A stretch of 64,000 bases of DNA from Bemisia tabaci (lineage: Eukaryota > Arthropoda > Insecta > Hemiptera > Aleyrodidae), in contig NC_092793.1 of assembly GCF_918797505.1 (NCBI RefSeq), forward strand, positions 1,798,001-1,862,000, in the 5' to 3' direction. The notes under the pieces are model-generated. The model saw nothing but the letters and a program-made list of their open reading frames with translations. It was not told the DNA's origin and made no database searches. Positions 24,596-36,022 of this stretch are shown in pieces; the stretch's first letter is position 1; the number at the start of each line of letters is the position of its first letter. Made by a program: the position numbers and the translations under genes.

Positions 24596-26223
24596 GTATA
24601 TTTAAGACTCTTTCATGTGGAAATTCATTTTTTTCTCTTTCAAGCAGGTATTTTACTTCACGTGAGGCATTGCTTGACCCCCCCCCCCCCCTCCCCGGAT
24701 GCCGGATGACTTAATATTTGCGGGGCATCTCCCAGTATCAAAAAAGAAGAGGATCAACCTATAATCTACGCTCCACGCCGGTTCTGATTGGCATTTTTTA
24801 AAACATGGGCGCTTTACATTAATTTTAGCCTACGTAAGGTTGTTCAATCTAATGAAGGGGGAGAGAGCTCCCCCTTAATTAGGTTTTCAGGGACGCCTTA
24901 ATCTCCTTCTTATCTCAGCTTTTTTCTTTTCGACTAAAAATGAGCAGTGAATAAATAGTAATCGTCTTTACATAAATGTCCGAAAAAGGATATAATTACT
25001 CATGCAATCAAAGAGATTAAACCAAAAACACCAGAGGAATTCATATGCAATGAAATTTTAAGAAAAAAAACAAAAGTGGGCTAATAGAGATTCGGAACTC
25101 AAAATATACTGTCGTTGAGCAGTTTTTTAGACAGCTACGCCACCGATAATCTTCTTAAGATAAGACAAACATTTGCTATTTCAGTGAGACAAATTGCGGA
25201 AGAAGATCCACACTTGTCTTTTTCCTCCACCCGATAGGACTGACGTCCCCGTCAAATGCGTTTCTGAAGAAATGATCGATCCTCATCACTGCTTCATCTT
25301 CATTATAATTATTAATGTGCAAAATGATGGCACGGTCCGGTAACAAGGTTTTTGTGACAATATAATTTATTGCATTATTTATATGCATTTATTGCATTTA
25401 TTGTTTATTGTATACTTCATAGTGATCAAATACCTGACTACTTAGAAAAATGGCTCGCGGAGCGAGCCGACCGAGCGACTGAGGGTCCAGGGGGCGCAAC
25501 CCTTAGGACATAGCGCGCCCAGAACGGCTAGTACTCCATAATACGACAAAAATCATTTTCCCTCGATGGTCAATAGCGATTTCATCATTTCGTAGGAAAC
25601 TATATTCTTTCGTTCGTAGGAATGTAATTAAAGAGATTCAATCTGTGCGTGAGATCTATGGGCGAGACAGGATGAGCCATAAATCCTTTTTCCAGGGAAG
25701 ACGTAAGACGTTGAGGAGCAGTTCAAGTTCACCCGTTGTTTCTGTCGAGACGTAAGCCCAGCCGAGCTCAGAGGCGCGGCGAGGCAATCCGATGCGGCGC
25801 ACATTGGTTCCACAGCCCGATCTAGGTGGTATAAATTAGAAAAAAATGAATTTCGGAAAAATTAAGAGGGTCTCCCCCGATATAAGCATAGCAAAATGCT
25901 TCTGTCTATGGATGTTTATTTCAAACACCTTTAAGTCATCGAGGGGGCACCAAAACTTAAGTCTTAGGAAATTTCAGTTTCCCAACCCCATCCGCCCCCT
26001 TAAAGACCCCTAAACCCCTCTTATAGAGCCACTTTATTAAACTTTCGCACGAAATCGGTAGAAAATAACGCTTTGTCTAACGGCTTGTCTAAGTATAGAC
26101 ATGGTTTTGAAGGGTAGTAAAATCGTGAAACGTATGTCAGAACTTATTTTTTTGAAACACAAAACAGGAAGCTGTAACAGTGAACACAGAAAACTATAAT
26201 GTGAACCTAAACCTGGCCATGGA

Positions 26224-26250
26224 CCAAGAGAATAAATATTATTCTCTTGG
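26224..26250. repeat. perfect 12-bp-arm hairpin
   Basis: CCAAGAGAATAA and its exact inverse are separated by only three bases (ATA). It is isolated, with no gene next to it, and its function is unknown. Confidence 0.8.
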
Positions 26251-27375
26251 TTGACCACCAATGACCTAGTTGGATGACCTAGTTGGATGTAGGCGCCGCG
26301 CGCCTTCACGTTTAAGTGTTTACCATTTCCTTATCAGTAATCCGATCTTCATGATATTTCGCCAGTTTACTTTCGAGATGATGGATAATCAATCTGTGGT
26401 GTCAAAAGTCCTCTCCCGATAAGCACAGTACAATGCCCTCGTCGATGAATTTCTATTTTAACCATCGGGAGGGTCCTAAAACTTCGGTCTTGAGCAATTC
26501 TAGCTTCCGAACCCGATTCGCCCCCCCCCCCCCCTCAAGATTTCAAAAACCCTTTTTGGAGTATATTTACGCTTTCATTCATATCATCCGCGGTTTTAAA
26601 TGGATTTGATCCAAAATTTGATAGGATTTACATCATGCGGTGTAGTTACTTCGGAAAAACTTCAAGGTCATCAGTCTATATTCTGACCTTGAGGAAAGTT
26701 CGTAAAATTTTGAATTTCGCATTTGTTTTTTCATTCTTAGCCGATTTAAATGAAAATTGAAAGAGGTACATCCGATTTTACTTTCTTAACTCCTAAGTAG
26801 TATGTCCAAGTAGTTCTAGTCAAAATTTTGTTTTCGTATCTGCGTTCTTATATTAAGTTAAGATATCTCTTGGTCAAGTGTAATATCACTGTTTCATGTT
26901 TCAGTTTCCATGTTTTGTGATTTATTTTTTTTTTTTTTTAAATTTTTAGCGAAGATTGATATGTTCAATTCTTATGTATTAAAAAATCCTGGAAACCAAA
27001 GTAAGTAATAAAATTACAAAGCTTTAAAATGTCTGTTGCTCTGTAAGCGCCTCAAATTCGTATATTTAAACATCATTGCAGTTTTAATAATGAATAAGGG
27101 GCTATGCCCCCTGACTGCTACGCGGCCCAACTTCCTAAGACGCTATGGGCCGGATTGTGTCCACACTCCACAGCGGCGCGAATTCGAATTTTGGACATTT
27201 TTTCTCGACATCGAAGGTGTCTTAATCGATGCTTAGATAGGATTATCTAAAACTATTGAAAAGCCCGTGACTGAAGTCACGGGTCTAGATGCTTCACCAA
27301 AAATTACTAATTTAATAATGGAAATTAATTTCTTGGAATTTTCCGGGGCAGTAGACCGATATTCTTTCGGGTATG

Positions 27376-27660
27376 ATACCACTATTCGACCACGTGGGAG
27401 CTTGTTTTGCCTACACTAATATTTGAAGGCAAACTGACATGGCCTATTCTCGTTTCTGAAAATCTCTTAGATTGTGATTATTCAGAGTGAGCGTGCCATT
27501 TCACGACGATACAGCTATTCGACCAAGTGGAAGCTCCTTTTGCTTACATTAAAATATAAGGCGAAATGAAATGGCGTTAATGTGATCTTCGACTCTCGTT
27601 TGGTAAAATTCTATTCATTAAAAGCGTTTCGAGTAACCGTGCAATTTCACGATGAAACAG
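27376..27660. repeat. E-box repeat family fragment
   Basis: Contains GATACCACTATTCGACCACG, TGGGAGCT..TTTGCCTACA and GGCAAACTG. Similar to the cores at 11766-11960 and 51800-51990. It is more diverged and lacks the long arms. Confidence 0.65.
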
Positions 27661-28203
27661 ATATTCCACTCATTTCCACTTTCTTATTTTATTTCCATCT
27701 CCCTCTTTCTGCTTTCTTATTCTTACTTTTCATTTATTCTTTCTGTTTTCTTCTCCCATTTTTATCTTCTTCTTCTTTCTAATTTATTTTAGCTCATTTT
27801 CTTTCACTCTTCTTGTTCTGCACCATTCTTTTTTTCCTCTTTCCTCTTCTTCTTCTTCTTCGTCATCATCATCTTCATCTCTCTCTTTTCATGTTCATTT
27901 GCTTAGACGGGAAGTAAAAAAAAAGTAAAATAACTTAATGGGAAACAGTTAAAGAGGAGCAAGGAGCAACCACTGTACCGAAAAACGCCGCCCCGATAAG
28001 ACATATAAACAAGTGGGCCTGTTGCACCATTTTTTATTGCTTTAATCAAAAGAACTAAGGCTCCTAATGTCACAGGAATTTTTCCGGAGTTTTTTGATCA
28101 CCAGAACCCCCCCCCCCCCCCCCCCGAAAAAAAAATCAAGTTGAAAACGCCTCAAAATTCGAATTTTTAAAACGGTCACTTCAACGCGGTAACGGATCCA
28201 GTA

Positions 28204-29045
28204 AGTAGGGAGAAAATGATGACTTTGCTCGATAAAAAATCCAACAGCGTTGCATGATGGTGCAGAAAAATACAAATTAAATTACAGTGTTGTATAGGGA
28301 TTATTGTTCAATATGGCAACGCTGTAAAGTAAAAGTATTGCATGTTGCCCCTTCAATAATCGGGTTATGCAATCGTGTAATGTAGCCCCTTCAATCTGCG
28401 GTTTATTTAACTGTGTATTTTTCAAGATGGCGCAGCAGCGTTGCCGGACGGTGGACATAAATAAATGATTTAATTATTGGTGAAATTTTGCAACATCGCA
28501 TTTTACAGTGTTGCTAGATGGGGCGAGAAATTAGTTAATTTTTCGATACAGTGTTGCCAGATTGTGCAAAAAATTCGGATTTTCGGACTTGTAAAAATTT
28601 TCGGTTTCGGAAGACCGTATCTTACAGTATGGGCCTGGTATCGGATACTGTAGAGTAGGGTCTGATTCGGGAAATTGAAAAATTTTCGGAAAATCACCCT
28701 CCTCCGATCCGTTGCGGATCGATGCGATTCTTTTCCACTTTCGAAGATCGGAAAACTGTACTGACCGAATTTTAATACGACTTTTCGTTTCCGAGATTTC
28801 GGACTTGTAAAAATTTTCGGTTTCGGAAGACCGTATCTAACAGTATGGGGCTGGTATCGGAGACTGGAGATTAGGGTCTGATTCGGTAATTTTCATTTTT
28901 TAGTAGTGTGCGCTTGGAAATGCGTACGGGAACCTTATGTTTTGCGATGAGCGACTGGGATTGGGTATTGCAATGTTCAGATTGATGAATCAAATTTTTT
29001 TTTTTTGGGGGTATTTACAGTTACAGTTTAAAACAGTTCGCGTTG
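28204..29045 (+). repeat. left terminal inverted repeat of the Polinton
   Basis: About 842 bp that reappear inverted at 48962-50039. It includes one full period plus part of a 216-bp tandem unit (TTCGGACTTGTAAAAATTTT at 28582 and again at 28798). The inner limit is near CAGTTTAAAACAGTTCGCGTT, directly next to the integrase stop at 29054. It also contains CAAGATGGCGC near 28424. Confidence 0.9.
28582..28900. repeat. 216-bp tandem unit within the left TIR
   Basis: Unit start at 28582 and again at 28798, with the second copy partial. Each carries TTCGGTTTCGGAAGACCGTA and a palindromic GATCCGTTGCGGATC. The right TIR has one more unit. Confidence 0.85.
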
Positions 29046-31360
29046 CTTACTATTTATTCGAAATCCTTACTATCGATCCAACTGCTGTGACTCGCATCCA
29101 GACCCAACCATTTGACAAAGGCCTGGTTTTTCTTGCGACGCAGAATTTTCTCCACCAGGAACGTATCCTTATAGTTGGTGGGTTGGAGTTCTTCGCGGTA
29201 GAATTTTCCTTTGATGATCGTATCGTGCGCGTCTTTCAGATCGTACGTGATCGGAACGGTCGGATTGACGCTGACAATCTTGAAAATTCCCGTGCTCCAA
29301 TTCGGTGTGTATCCTTTCTCGAACATGGCTTTGAGTCTCGAGATCCGGACGTGATCACCGACATTCAGTTTTCGTCTGGCCAAATGTCTCTTTTCAATTT
29401 TACTCAGCGGCGGCCCACGAAGCTTTTGCAGGATCATCGGTACATCCTTTTCGGCAGGGGTCGAGAGGGTTCTCAAGAGCGAACGCCGATTTCCAGGATT
29501 TCATATGCATCGCCTCCTCGCTCGCGAGTTGAGAGGCCTTTTGTTTCGAATGCCCTCTCCGTTCGCAAACCCAAATCTTTTTGTCCGGCGCCCGCTCTTA
29601 GTTCTCGATACCTGAGGCATATCGCGGCGAAAGCGATACCCATCCCAGAACGCGATCGATTAGCCGTCTAATTCGATTGCCCTCAGAGAGGCGATGCCAA
29701 TGACACTCGTATTCATATCCCATCTTGAGAGGCGAATGAAGAACGCCAGTTTATTCCCTCCTTATTCCCTCTCATCGCTCAGTGGTCGCCTGGTCGGGCG
29801 CGCCGCGGTCCGCTGGGCTGCGAATCCTGCATACGGTCCACGTTGACCCATGGTTGACCGTTGAGTCATCCTCCTTGGCCATCCCTCGGCTCCTGCGCTT
29901 CCTGCGGGCTGCACCAGGTCGTCTGAATGCACTACCAGCCGAGCACAGTTCGTTGACACGCTAGTGAGATGAGGGTGAAAACGACGAAACACCCGGACGG
30001 TTAATTTTTTCGTCTTGTGAATTTCTTGACATGTTTCGCTCGGTAACCGATCATTTCAGTTAATTTGTCCACTTAAGCCGCGGCAATTTCTCCCTCTGAA
30101 ATATTGTTATCACACGTTTCCATTAATTTTTCTTCACTATCCCCCCCCCCTCTTCTGGGTTTTGCTTGATTCTCCACCCCCTTCCCCCGTTACCAATATT
30201 AAACGCATCAGGCTATGAAATATGATATTCATGTTCTTAAAATTGAATGCAACTAAATATGCAACTGCAATTCGAATACGTCAAAAACTTTCCTCAAATT
30301 TCCGTCCTTGCCGTGTATCAAAACACGTTTTATCCACCGGTTTTTCATATGTTTCATTGTTTTTTTCCCTTTTTTATTACCTACTCATTTTTCTCTTAGT
30401 CTTTAATTCATTTATCCACTGCTATTCCAACTGAGTATTTTTTAATATTCTTTGGCATTTCATGCATTACTTTTTATTCTAGTTACAATCCTGCAAGTGG
30501 GGAAAGGGAGAACAGGGCTAACAGTAAGCGAAAGTTACTAATCTCAACCAAAAAAAAGGAAAAAAAACCCGGTTTTAGGCAAGAAATCAATTTTCTCTGC
30601 ATTACTTCACCTTGCACTTAGGGAATTGGGCATAAAATTTCCTACCTCCAGCAATCATTATACCTCAAGTCAATTTCAGTACTTAAGCGCTTAGATTTCA
30701 CTTTCCAGAATTTGTAATCGAAAACCCTAAGTACAGTCTCTAAATTTAGGAGCTATAAAGGTTTTTAAGAAATTTTGGATAAACTAGACCACCTTTGGTG
30801 AAGAGACACTATTCCGGTGACAATGGGAGTACACGATTTCTGAGTTAATGATTGGTTCCATAAACGCCAACCATTAGACGGTAAACTCCTTGACAGTAAA
30901 TTCATTAAATCTCTATGAAAAATATGAAGGAAAAACTACGGAGACTTAATTTTCTGTTCATAATGACCACAGATTCCTTGAACATAGCAACTTCGGGGTG
31001 ATCTCTCCTTCCCTCTTAATTCTCCAATTAATGACTGTGGTAAAGGACGTTTCCAAATTTTTTAATTAATTAACGTCACTTCTTCTCAGAGAAATCTGGC
31101 TATTTCTTTATGAAAACGTGGGACAAAGTGTCTTCGTGACTCTCGAATTTAAAAAAATGTACTAACAGAGTCGCACGGCACAAAGTAGGTATACGCTAAC
31201 GCGACAGCTTTGTCGCCCAGAGCGGTCTTGCACTCGAAGTCTGATGAAAAATTTGAATAATTATGAGTAGGTATATTGAAAAAGTATGGTATCGCAAAAC
31301 TCGCGAATGTCTTCAGCGCTTTTAAAATACTTTCTATCACATTCCTCCAATTCTTGTTTA

Positions 31361-31709
31361 GCTTACCGATATACCTACTTGTAATTATATATATTTTTCA
31401 CCAGGATTGCAAGCTGAATCCAAATCCGTTGAAATAGTAGAACATTTTAGAAACGGTAAAGAAGTTGGTCGGCAAATTATCCTCTACCAGTAGAAGGAGG
31501 GTGTCATTAACACATGTCTGACCGCTTTCACGTTTGGCCCACGTTTTGATCAGTAACTTACCGATATAATTACTTATTATTATATATATTACTCATCAGG
31601 ATTGCGAGCTGAATTTGAATCCGTTGAATAAATGAAGATTAGTTAAACTTTAAAAAAATTGGTCCGCAAATTTTCAGCGGCTAGTAGGTAGAGGGTGTCA
31701 TTAACACGG
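31361..31709. repeat. two diverged direct repeats, ~195 bp apart
   Basis: CTTACCGATATA...ATTATATATATT..TCA.CAGGATTGC.AGCTGAAT...AGAGGGTGTCATTAACAC occurs at 31361-31516 and again at 31557-31709. Both are non-coding and lie within the hAT-like insertion. Confidence 0.75.
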
Positions 31710-31910
31710 GTTCCGCCGACGGAGAGAACCCCAAAAGTAAGCACAATGGGAACAATCGCGCGTCGCAGCCGGTCGAGGGCCAGCAGACCGGCGCGGCGCG
31801 GTGGGAAGATCCGGCGGTGCTATTCGAAGAAGCGCCCCCGGACCGTTTGGTGGCCGAACCAAGAAGCAGGAGTTTTCTGAAATTTCTTCTTCCATAAGCG
31901 TCCAGCCCCG

Positions 31911-32021
31911 TTACAAACTAGAGGCTTCAAAGAGACTCATCGATTGCCCCGACTTAAACCGCTGGCCAATGAGCGGGCCAGGAAATGCAACGATGAACCT
32001 CTTTGAAGCCTGTAGTTGGTA
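31911..32021. mobile_element. 110-bp hairpin MITE
   Basis: ACAAACTAGAGGCTTCAAAG near 31914 pairs with the inverse of CTTTGAAGCCTGTAGTTGGT near 32001-32020. The arms are about 30 bp around a roughly 50-bp loop. Confidence 0.65.
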
Positions 32022-32603
32022 TGTGGGCTAGACGCTATACTGATGCGGTATGGATTTGTTTTTCACAAATTTTCGGATTTTTACCACCATTAGTGGCTGC
32101 TCACAAAGCTCATTATAAGTTAAAAAACGGTGAAATTTCGATTTTAAGAGCAACCGAGCGGAGGGACTGGGCATTGCCAAGCGAAATGAGAGTGACTTGG
32201 GAGAAAAAAAAAAAAAATTCTCTTAATGTGCAAGGTATGTGCTCGGTTTGTACACATTTTTGAACATCTAGCGTCCAGTCCCTATCACTCACTAAAATAT
32301 CAAAAATAGACGGTTAAAATGCTCAAACAATCGGAAAAATCACGATCTATTGGCTGTGTGCGCGTCGGGTAAATTTTCTTATCTTTCAAAATATTTTTGG
32401 CTACCGTGGTTTTTTTTTTACATAGAACCATTTAGGACCGTGCAACATTTTTTTTGGTCGATTGAAAAAAATAAGTCCCACCCTAGACACGCTTACACTT
32501 TTCAGCATTCACATCAAAGTGCATCGCTGGTGATTCCGTGCTGAGGAATAACGCCGCATAATCATTTGAGTGATGCCAAATTTCCTCCAAAAGTTTTGAA
32601 TTA

Positions 32604-33499
32604 TAGTAGGGCCCACGAGGGATGATCCCTGAGCCGCGGGTATTTCTTGCAAACACTGGCAGCAGTGAGACACCCCCGTCCGGACCGAGACTGGAGCTCG
32701 CGCGACAATGCCGAGCCGAGCCACAATAGAACCCTAATTACTTACGCGTAATTAACAATATCACCGTCCTACTAGAATGATCCAAAATTTTTTGAAAATT
32801 GCTAAAAAAGTTTTTAGGTAGAGTTTCCTCACTCTCTGTTAAAGCACGAGTAAAAAAAGGCCTCATTTATAAAAATCTGTCAAATAGCAAAGAAGTTACA
32901 GTTCGAGATACTATATGAGATAAATAAAAATTAAACTTCGCTATAAAAAGGAGAAAAAAGGAAAAAATAAAAAGTGTAAATTACAATTAAACATCATTTA
33001 GTTCAGAATTTCACAAGCAATTCAACCATGTAATGGACGAAGAGATTGGGGCAAAATTACAGGAAATTGATCTTTTACGAAAGGGCTTCCTTTTAAGAAT
33101 TTTGACCTGAAGATAGGGGTGGAATAGCGGCGGTTCGCATATAATACCTATTCTACCCTGCTAAGGAAACGCCGTATGAGCCTTTAGCCGATGCCAAACT
33201 TCCGTTGACTAAAAAAGAATTTTCAGGGAAATCAGTGAATACTTTCCCTCCAATTTTTCAGAGAATTTTATTAGCTGTCAGCTCTAAATCATCTGAAAAT
33301 ATTTCAAGAGAAAATATGCCCAATTCTGCTTGAAAATAAGGCATTTAATTGGAGGAAATTTGGCAACTCGCGAATGTTCATACGGCGTTTTTACCCAGTT
33401 TCGTCGATGTGCGTGCTCGATCTCGCAGCGTTGACATTTACATGGTCCATGCGTTTATTCGCCCGATTTTTCAGGGATCATCCTTCGTGGGCCCTACTA
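32604..33499. mobile_element. TA-flanked MITE within the hAT-like insertion
   Basis: The ends TAGTAGGGCCCACGAGGGAT (left) and its inverse near 33471-33499 differ at about one base over 27 bp. TA at 32602-32603 and 33500-33501 is a possible 2-bp duplication. The interior is non-coding. Confidence 0.65.
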
Positions 33500-35351
33500 T
33501 ACCGCCTTAAAATTATTCGAAACTTTAGATCAAATTGCTCATAAAGTTCTCTGAAAAATCAGTAAAAAAATATAGTTGAATTTTCACGATAATCTGCGGG
33601 TCATCAAAGGAAATTTGGCAACGTCTGATGGTTCAATGGTTCATACGGCATTCGTCTGTAGCACGGCAAAATGGGCTATAACATAAGGTGCGAATTTTAG
33701 CATTCCGAGAGGGGTGCGTTTTTCTCTTCATTCATTTTTCGGATGTGTTCAATTGTTCATATTGCTTTAAATGGATTGCATTTTGCAAGAGAGAACCACG
33801 AGCATTCCATGTTTCTAAGATTGCGCAACTATTTTCACCTTACAAATATAAACTGATCGCCTAAATAAGTTCTATCTTTACTCCCAATAAACTATAAATT
33901 CAAGCCAAAAATTACGCTTGTAAATTTAATTTCTTGCATGATTTCAGTGATTTGATATCAAAGAATGTAAGTTCCACAATCCCAGCAATATTGGAATGCT
34001 CTTGATTCCTTTTTGCAAAATGAAATTCAAATAAAATAGCTCAATAAATCTAAGAGGACTAAAGCTTCAGTTAAGAAAAAAAAAAATATAAGCCAATTTC
34101 CTGCTCTTTATGCCGAAATTTTTCAAATGAGCCGAAAATTCGAAGAGAGCCTTCTCTAAAGTACCCTGACAAAAGTAGAAGAAATATGGACATTACATGT
34201 ACCGATCAGCTATGAGGAATAGATGTTTAGACGTGCAGAAGTCAAAAAGCGACAAGCCCACAGTTTACGCACGAATCATGACAGGCGAAAAATAGCCAGG
34301 GTAGAGGACGAAAGTAAAAGGGGAGAACGCATGAGCACAATGCCAAAGTGAAAGGAAGGAGTGATCGGCTGTCGCGGTCCAGCGTGTGCGGACTAGCAGT
34401 GGAGGAAAGAATCCAGGGGTAAAGTCCAGAGCCTTTGCGGGCAAAAACTCAGCCGATCCAGATCAATTCGATCGGAAGCCCCGTGTGCGTCTTTCGAGGA
34501 GGGCAATCGAGATCGGGTTTTAATTCCCTCCTGTCTTACGAGGGGATGCCAATGCGGCCAGAAATTATATCCCATCTCGGGAACTGAACAGTTTGCCCGC
34601 GCTACTGCCTCTCGTTCTTCGAACGAGAACAATAATCGCCCCATTCGCCTCTGAGTTCGGGATTCGGGATCCGAAATTCTTTTACCTGCTCTGGCCTCTT
34701 GATCGAGTATCGCGATCGAAAAGCGACGCTTGGTCGTTCGCGAACTCGGAGGGCGATCAAATTAATTTCAATTCCCTCTCGACCCCTGCTTTTCGGTGAC
34801 ATCGATTGGTTTCATCCCGATGGTGCGATGAACGCTCCCGTTATATTCACGGATGAGTTTCGGTAATAGATCTACCCACTTGTACGATCCTTGCGCGCTA
34901 AACTCTTTCCACATCTTAGTTTTGAGCGTTCGGTTGAATCGCTCCACAATAGAGGCTTTGGTTGTCGAGTACGAGCTGTACATATTGATCTTGTGACGCT
35001 TCATCAATGCTTGACATTTTGAGTTGTAGAATTCCGAGCCCATGTCGACTTGTAAATGTTTCGGCGACTTTCCGGCTGCTTTGAGAACGCGTTGCAGAGC
35101 ATAAGTGACATCCGTGGCCGTTTTCGATTTGAGCTGTTCGGCCCACGCCTTTTTCGAGCACGCGTCGATGACGGTGAGGAGATATCTGTATCTTTTGTTG
35201 ACCGAGGCGTACGGTTGCATCTCGACGAGATCGGCTTGCCATAAATCGAACAATCCGAGAATCCGTACTTTACGACGCGGATAGTTTCGTCGTGCAGGTT
35301 TATGTAGCTCCTCGACGATCCCACGTTTTTCTGCCGACATGATAATTACCG

Positions 35352-35660
35352 TCAACGTCGTCGTCGTCGTCCGCTCTCTCGATTCAAATGCTGTTTCGAT
35401 GCTACTGTTTTAACCAGACGATTGTAAGATTGTTGAAGTTGGTGGATATGCTCCAGACAGTGTTGGCCTAATTTCATAGCTTCCATCCACTTCCGTTCGG
35501 ACCATTGTTTGTTCACCGCATCCTCATCGCTTTCGGAATCTTGCCTGTGACGAATCCGTTTGTTCGATACGATATAATTTCCGTCGGAATCCAGTGAGAA
35601 TCCGTCACCTTTTGGACCGCGGCGGAATTTCGATCGGCCAAAACCGTCCGTGTGACTCAT
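35352..35660 (-). CDS. accessory protein A (102 aa), paralog of the next gene
   Basis: Starts at ATG 35660, and its end overlaps the upstream part of the integrase frame. It begins MSHTDGFGRSK and carries GDGFSLDSDGNYIVSNKRIR, an acidic stretch, and a helical C-terminal half ending in a run of arginines. The same start, core motif and layout recur in the 111-aa gene just upstream, so the two arose by tandem duplication. I do not recognise the family. Its place between the integrase and the acidic protein gene, on the same strand, suggests a virion or DNA-associated accessory role, but that is only inference. Confidence 0.75.
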   Translation of the reverse strand: MSHTDGFGRSKFRRGPKGDGFSLDSDGNYIVSNKRIRHRQDSESDEDAVNKQWSERKWMEAMKLGQHCLEHIHQLQQSYNRLVKTVASKQHLNRESGRRRRR

Positions 35661-35667
35661 CTCAACA

Positions 35668-36003
35668 CTATTTTCCTTTCATTCGATTCACAACCTCTAG
35701 TTGACTGATCCTATTTTCCAGTCGTGATAATTTCGTCTCGAGTCGTTGCGCGATACTTTTGTATTCTTCCATTTTCTCCAAACAAAGCTGTGTCGAATTC
35801 ATAGCTTCCGTCCACCTCGAGTCTGTCCGTTGTTTGTTCACGGCGTCGGTATCCTCTTCGGGATCTTGCAGTTGTCGGATCCGTTTGTTGGATACAAGAT
35901 AATTCCCGTCGGGATCCAGTAAGAAACCGTCTCCTTTGAGACCTTGCTTCGTGTTGCGAACGTAAGTCCCTTTCGATCTTCCAAACCGGTCGGTGTGACT
36001 CAT
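35668..36003 (-). CDS. accessory protein B (111 aa), coiled coil
   Basis: Starts at ATG 36003. It begins MSHTDRFGRSK, followed by GDGFLLDPDGNYLVSNKRIR, an acidic EEDTDAVNKQ stretch and a long C-terminal helix with heptad pattern (LETKLSRLENRISQLEVV). It is paralogous to the 102-aa protein 8 bp downstream. A TATA-like ACTAAATATAGG lies shortly upstream of the start. No enzyme motif is visible. Likely a small structural or oligomerising protein of the element; function unknown. Confidence 0.75.
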   Translation of the reverse strand: MSHTDRFGRSKGTYVRNTKQGLKGDGFLLDPDGNYLVSNKRIRQLQDPEEDTDAVNKQRTDSRWTEAMNSTQLCLEKMEEYKSIAQRLETKLSRLENRISQLEVVNRMKGK

Positions 36004-36022
36004 TTTTGTGCGGATCCTATAT

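Larger units (their letters stand above)
24596..28203. other. gene-free interval left of the Polinton
   Basis: No gene supported. Contents: poly-C tracts (24679-24690, 26520-26534, 28089-28104); a short GC-rich repeat at 25449-25520; diverged direct repeats at about 25870-26040 and 26408-26575 (CTCCCCGATA.AAGCA...ACTT.. GTCTT); a dispersed repeat at 27095-27150; an E-box-family fragment at 27376-27660; a pyrimidine-rich CTT tract at about 27700-27900. The last six bases, CCAGTA, are the Polinton target duplication. Confidence 0.5.
29455..34788. mobile_element. 5.3-kb hAT-like element inserted in the integrase gene
   Basis: Inverted ends CAGGGGTCGAGAGGG at both sides, with an 8-bp target duplication CTTTTCGG at 29447-29454 and 34789-34796. 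CA-starting ends plus an 8-bp duplication indicate the hAT superfamily. Subterminal parts share GATGCCAATG and ATATCCCATCT strings (near 29691-29735 and 34544-34580). There is no transposase frame in 5.3 kb, so it is non-autonomous. It contains smaller nested repeats and a poly-C tract, features of the host flanks that are absent from the Polinton genes. Confidence 0.9.
29054..35340 (-). pseudogene. RVE-type integrase with chromodomain, split by a transposon
   Basis: The integrase that inserts the element into host DNA. The N-terminal and catalytic part lies at 34797-35340, starting at the ATG at 35340. Motifs are LWQADLVEM (first Asp), LQVDMGSEFY (second Asp) and STTKASIVERFNRTLK (catalytic Glu), which together make the retroviral-type D,D-35-E core. 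The C-terminal part lies at 29054-29446. It has an SH3-like basic segment (LNVGDHVRISR) and a chromodomain (FLVEKILRR...FVKWLG...SSWI). The two parts are separated by a 5334-bp insertion (29455-34788) flanked by CTTTTCGG duplications that fall inside the coding sequence. The gene ends 9 bp from the TIR. The order and chromodomain match Polinton integrases. Confidence 0.93.

Noticed and set aside
26224..26250. Rho-independent terminator
   Set aside because: A hairpin without U-tract or gene, in eukaryotic DNA.
29054..29671. A 244-codon plus-strand ORF opposite the integrase C-terminus
   Set aside because: Antisense shadow; the minus strand has clear chromodomain motifs.
35004..35324. ORFs of about 106 codons in other frames over the integrase core
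   Set aside because: Shadows of the DDE core, which has all catalytic motifs in one frame.
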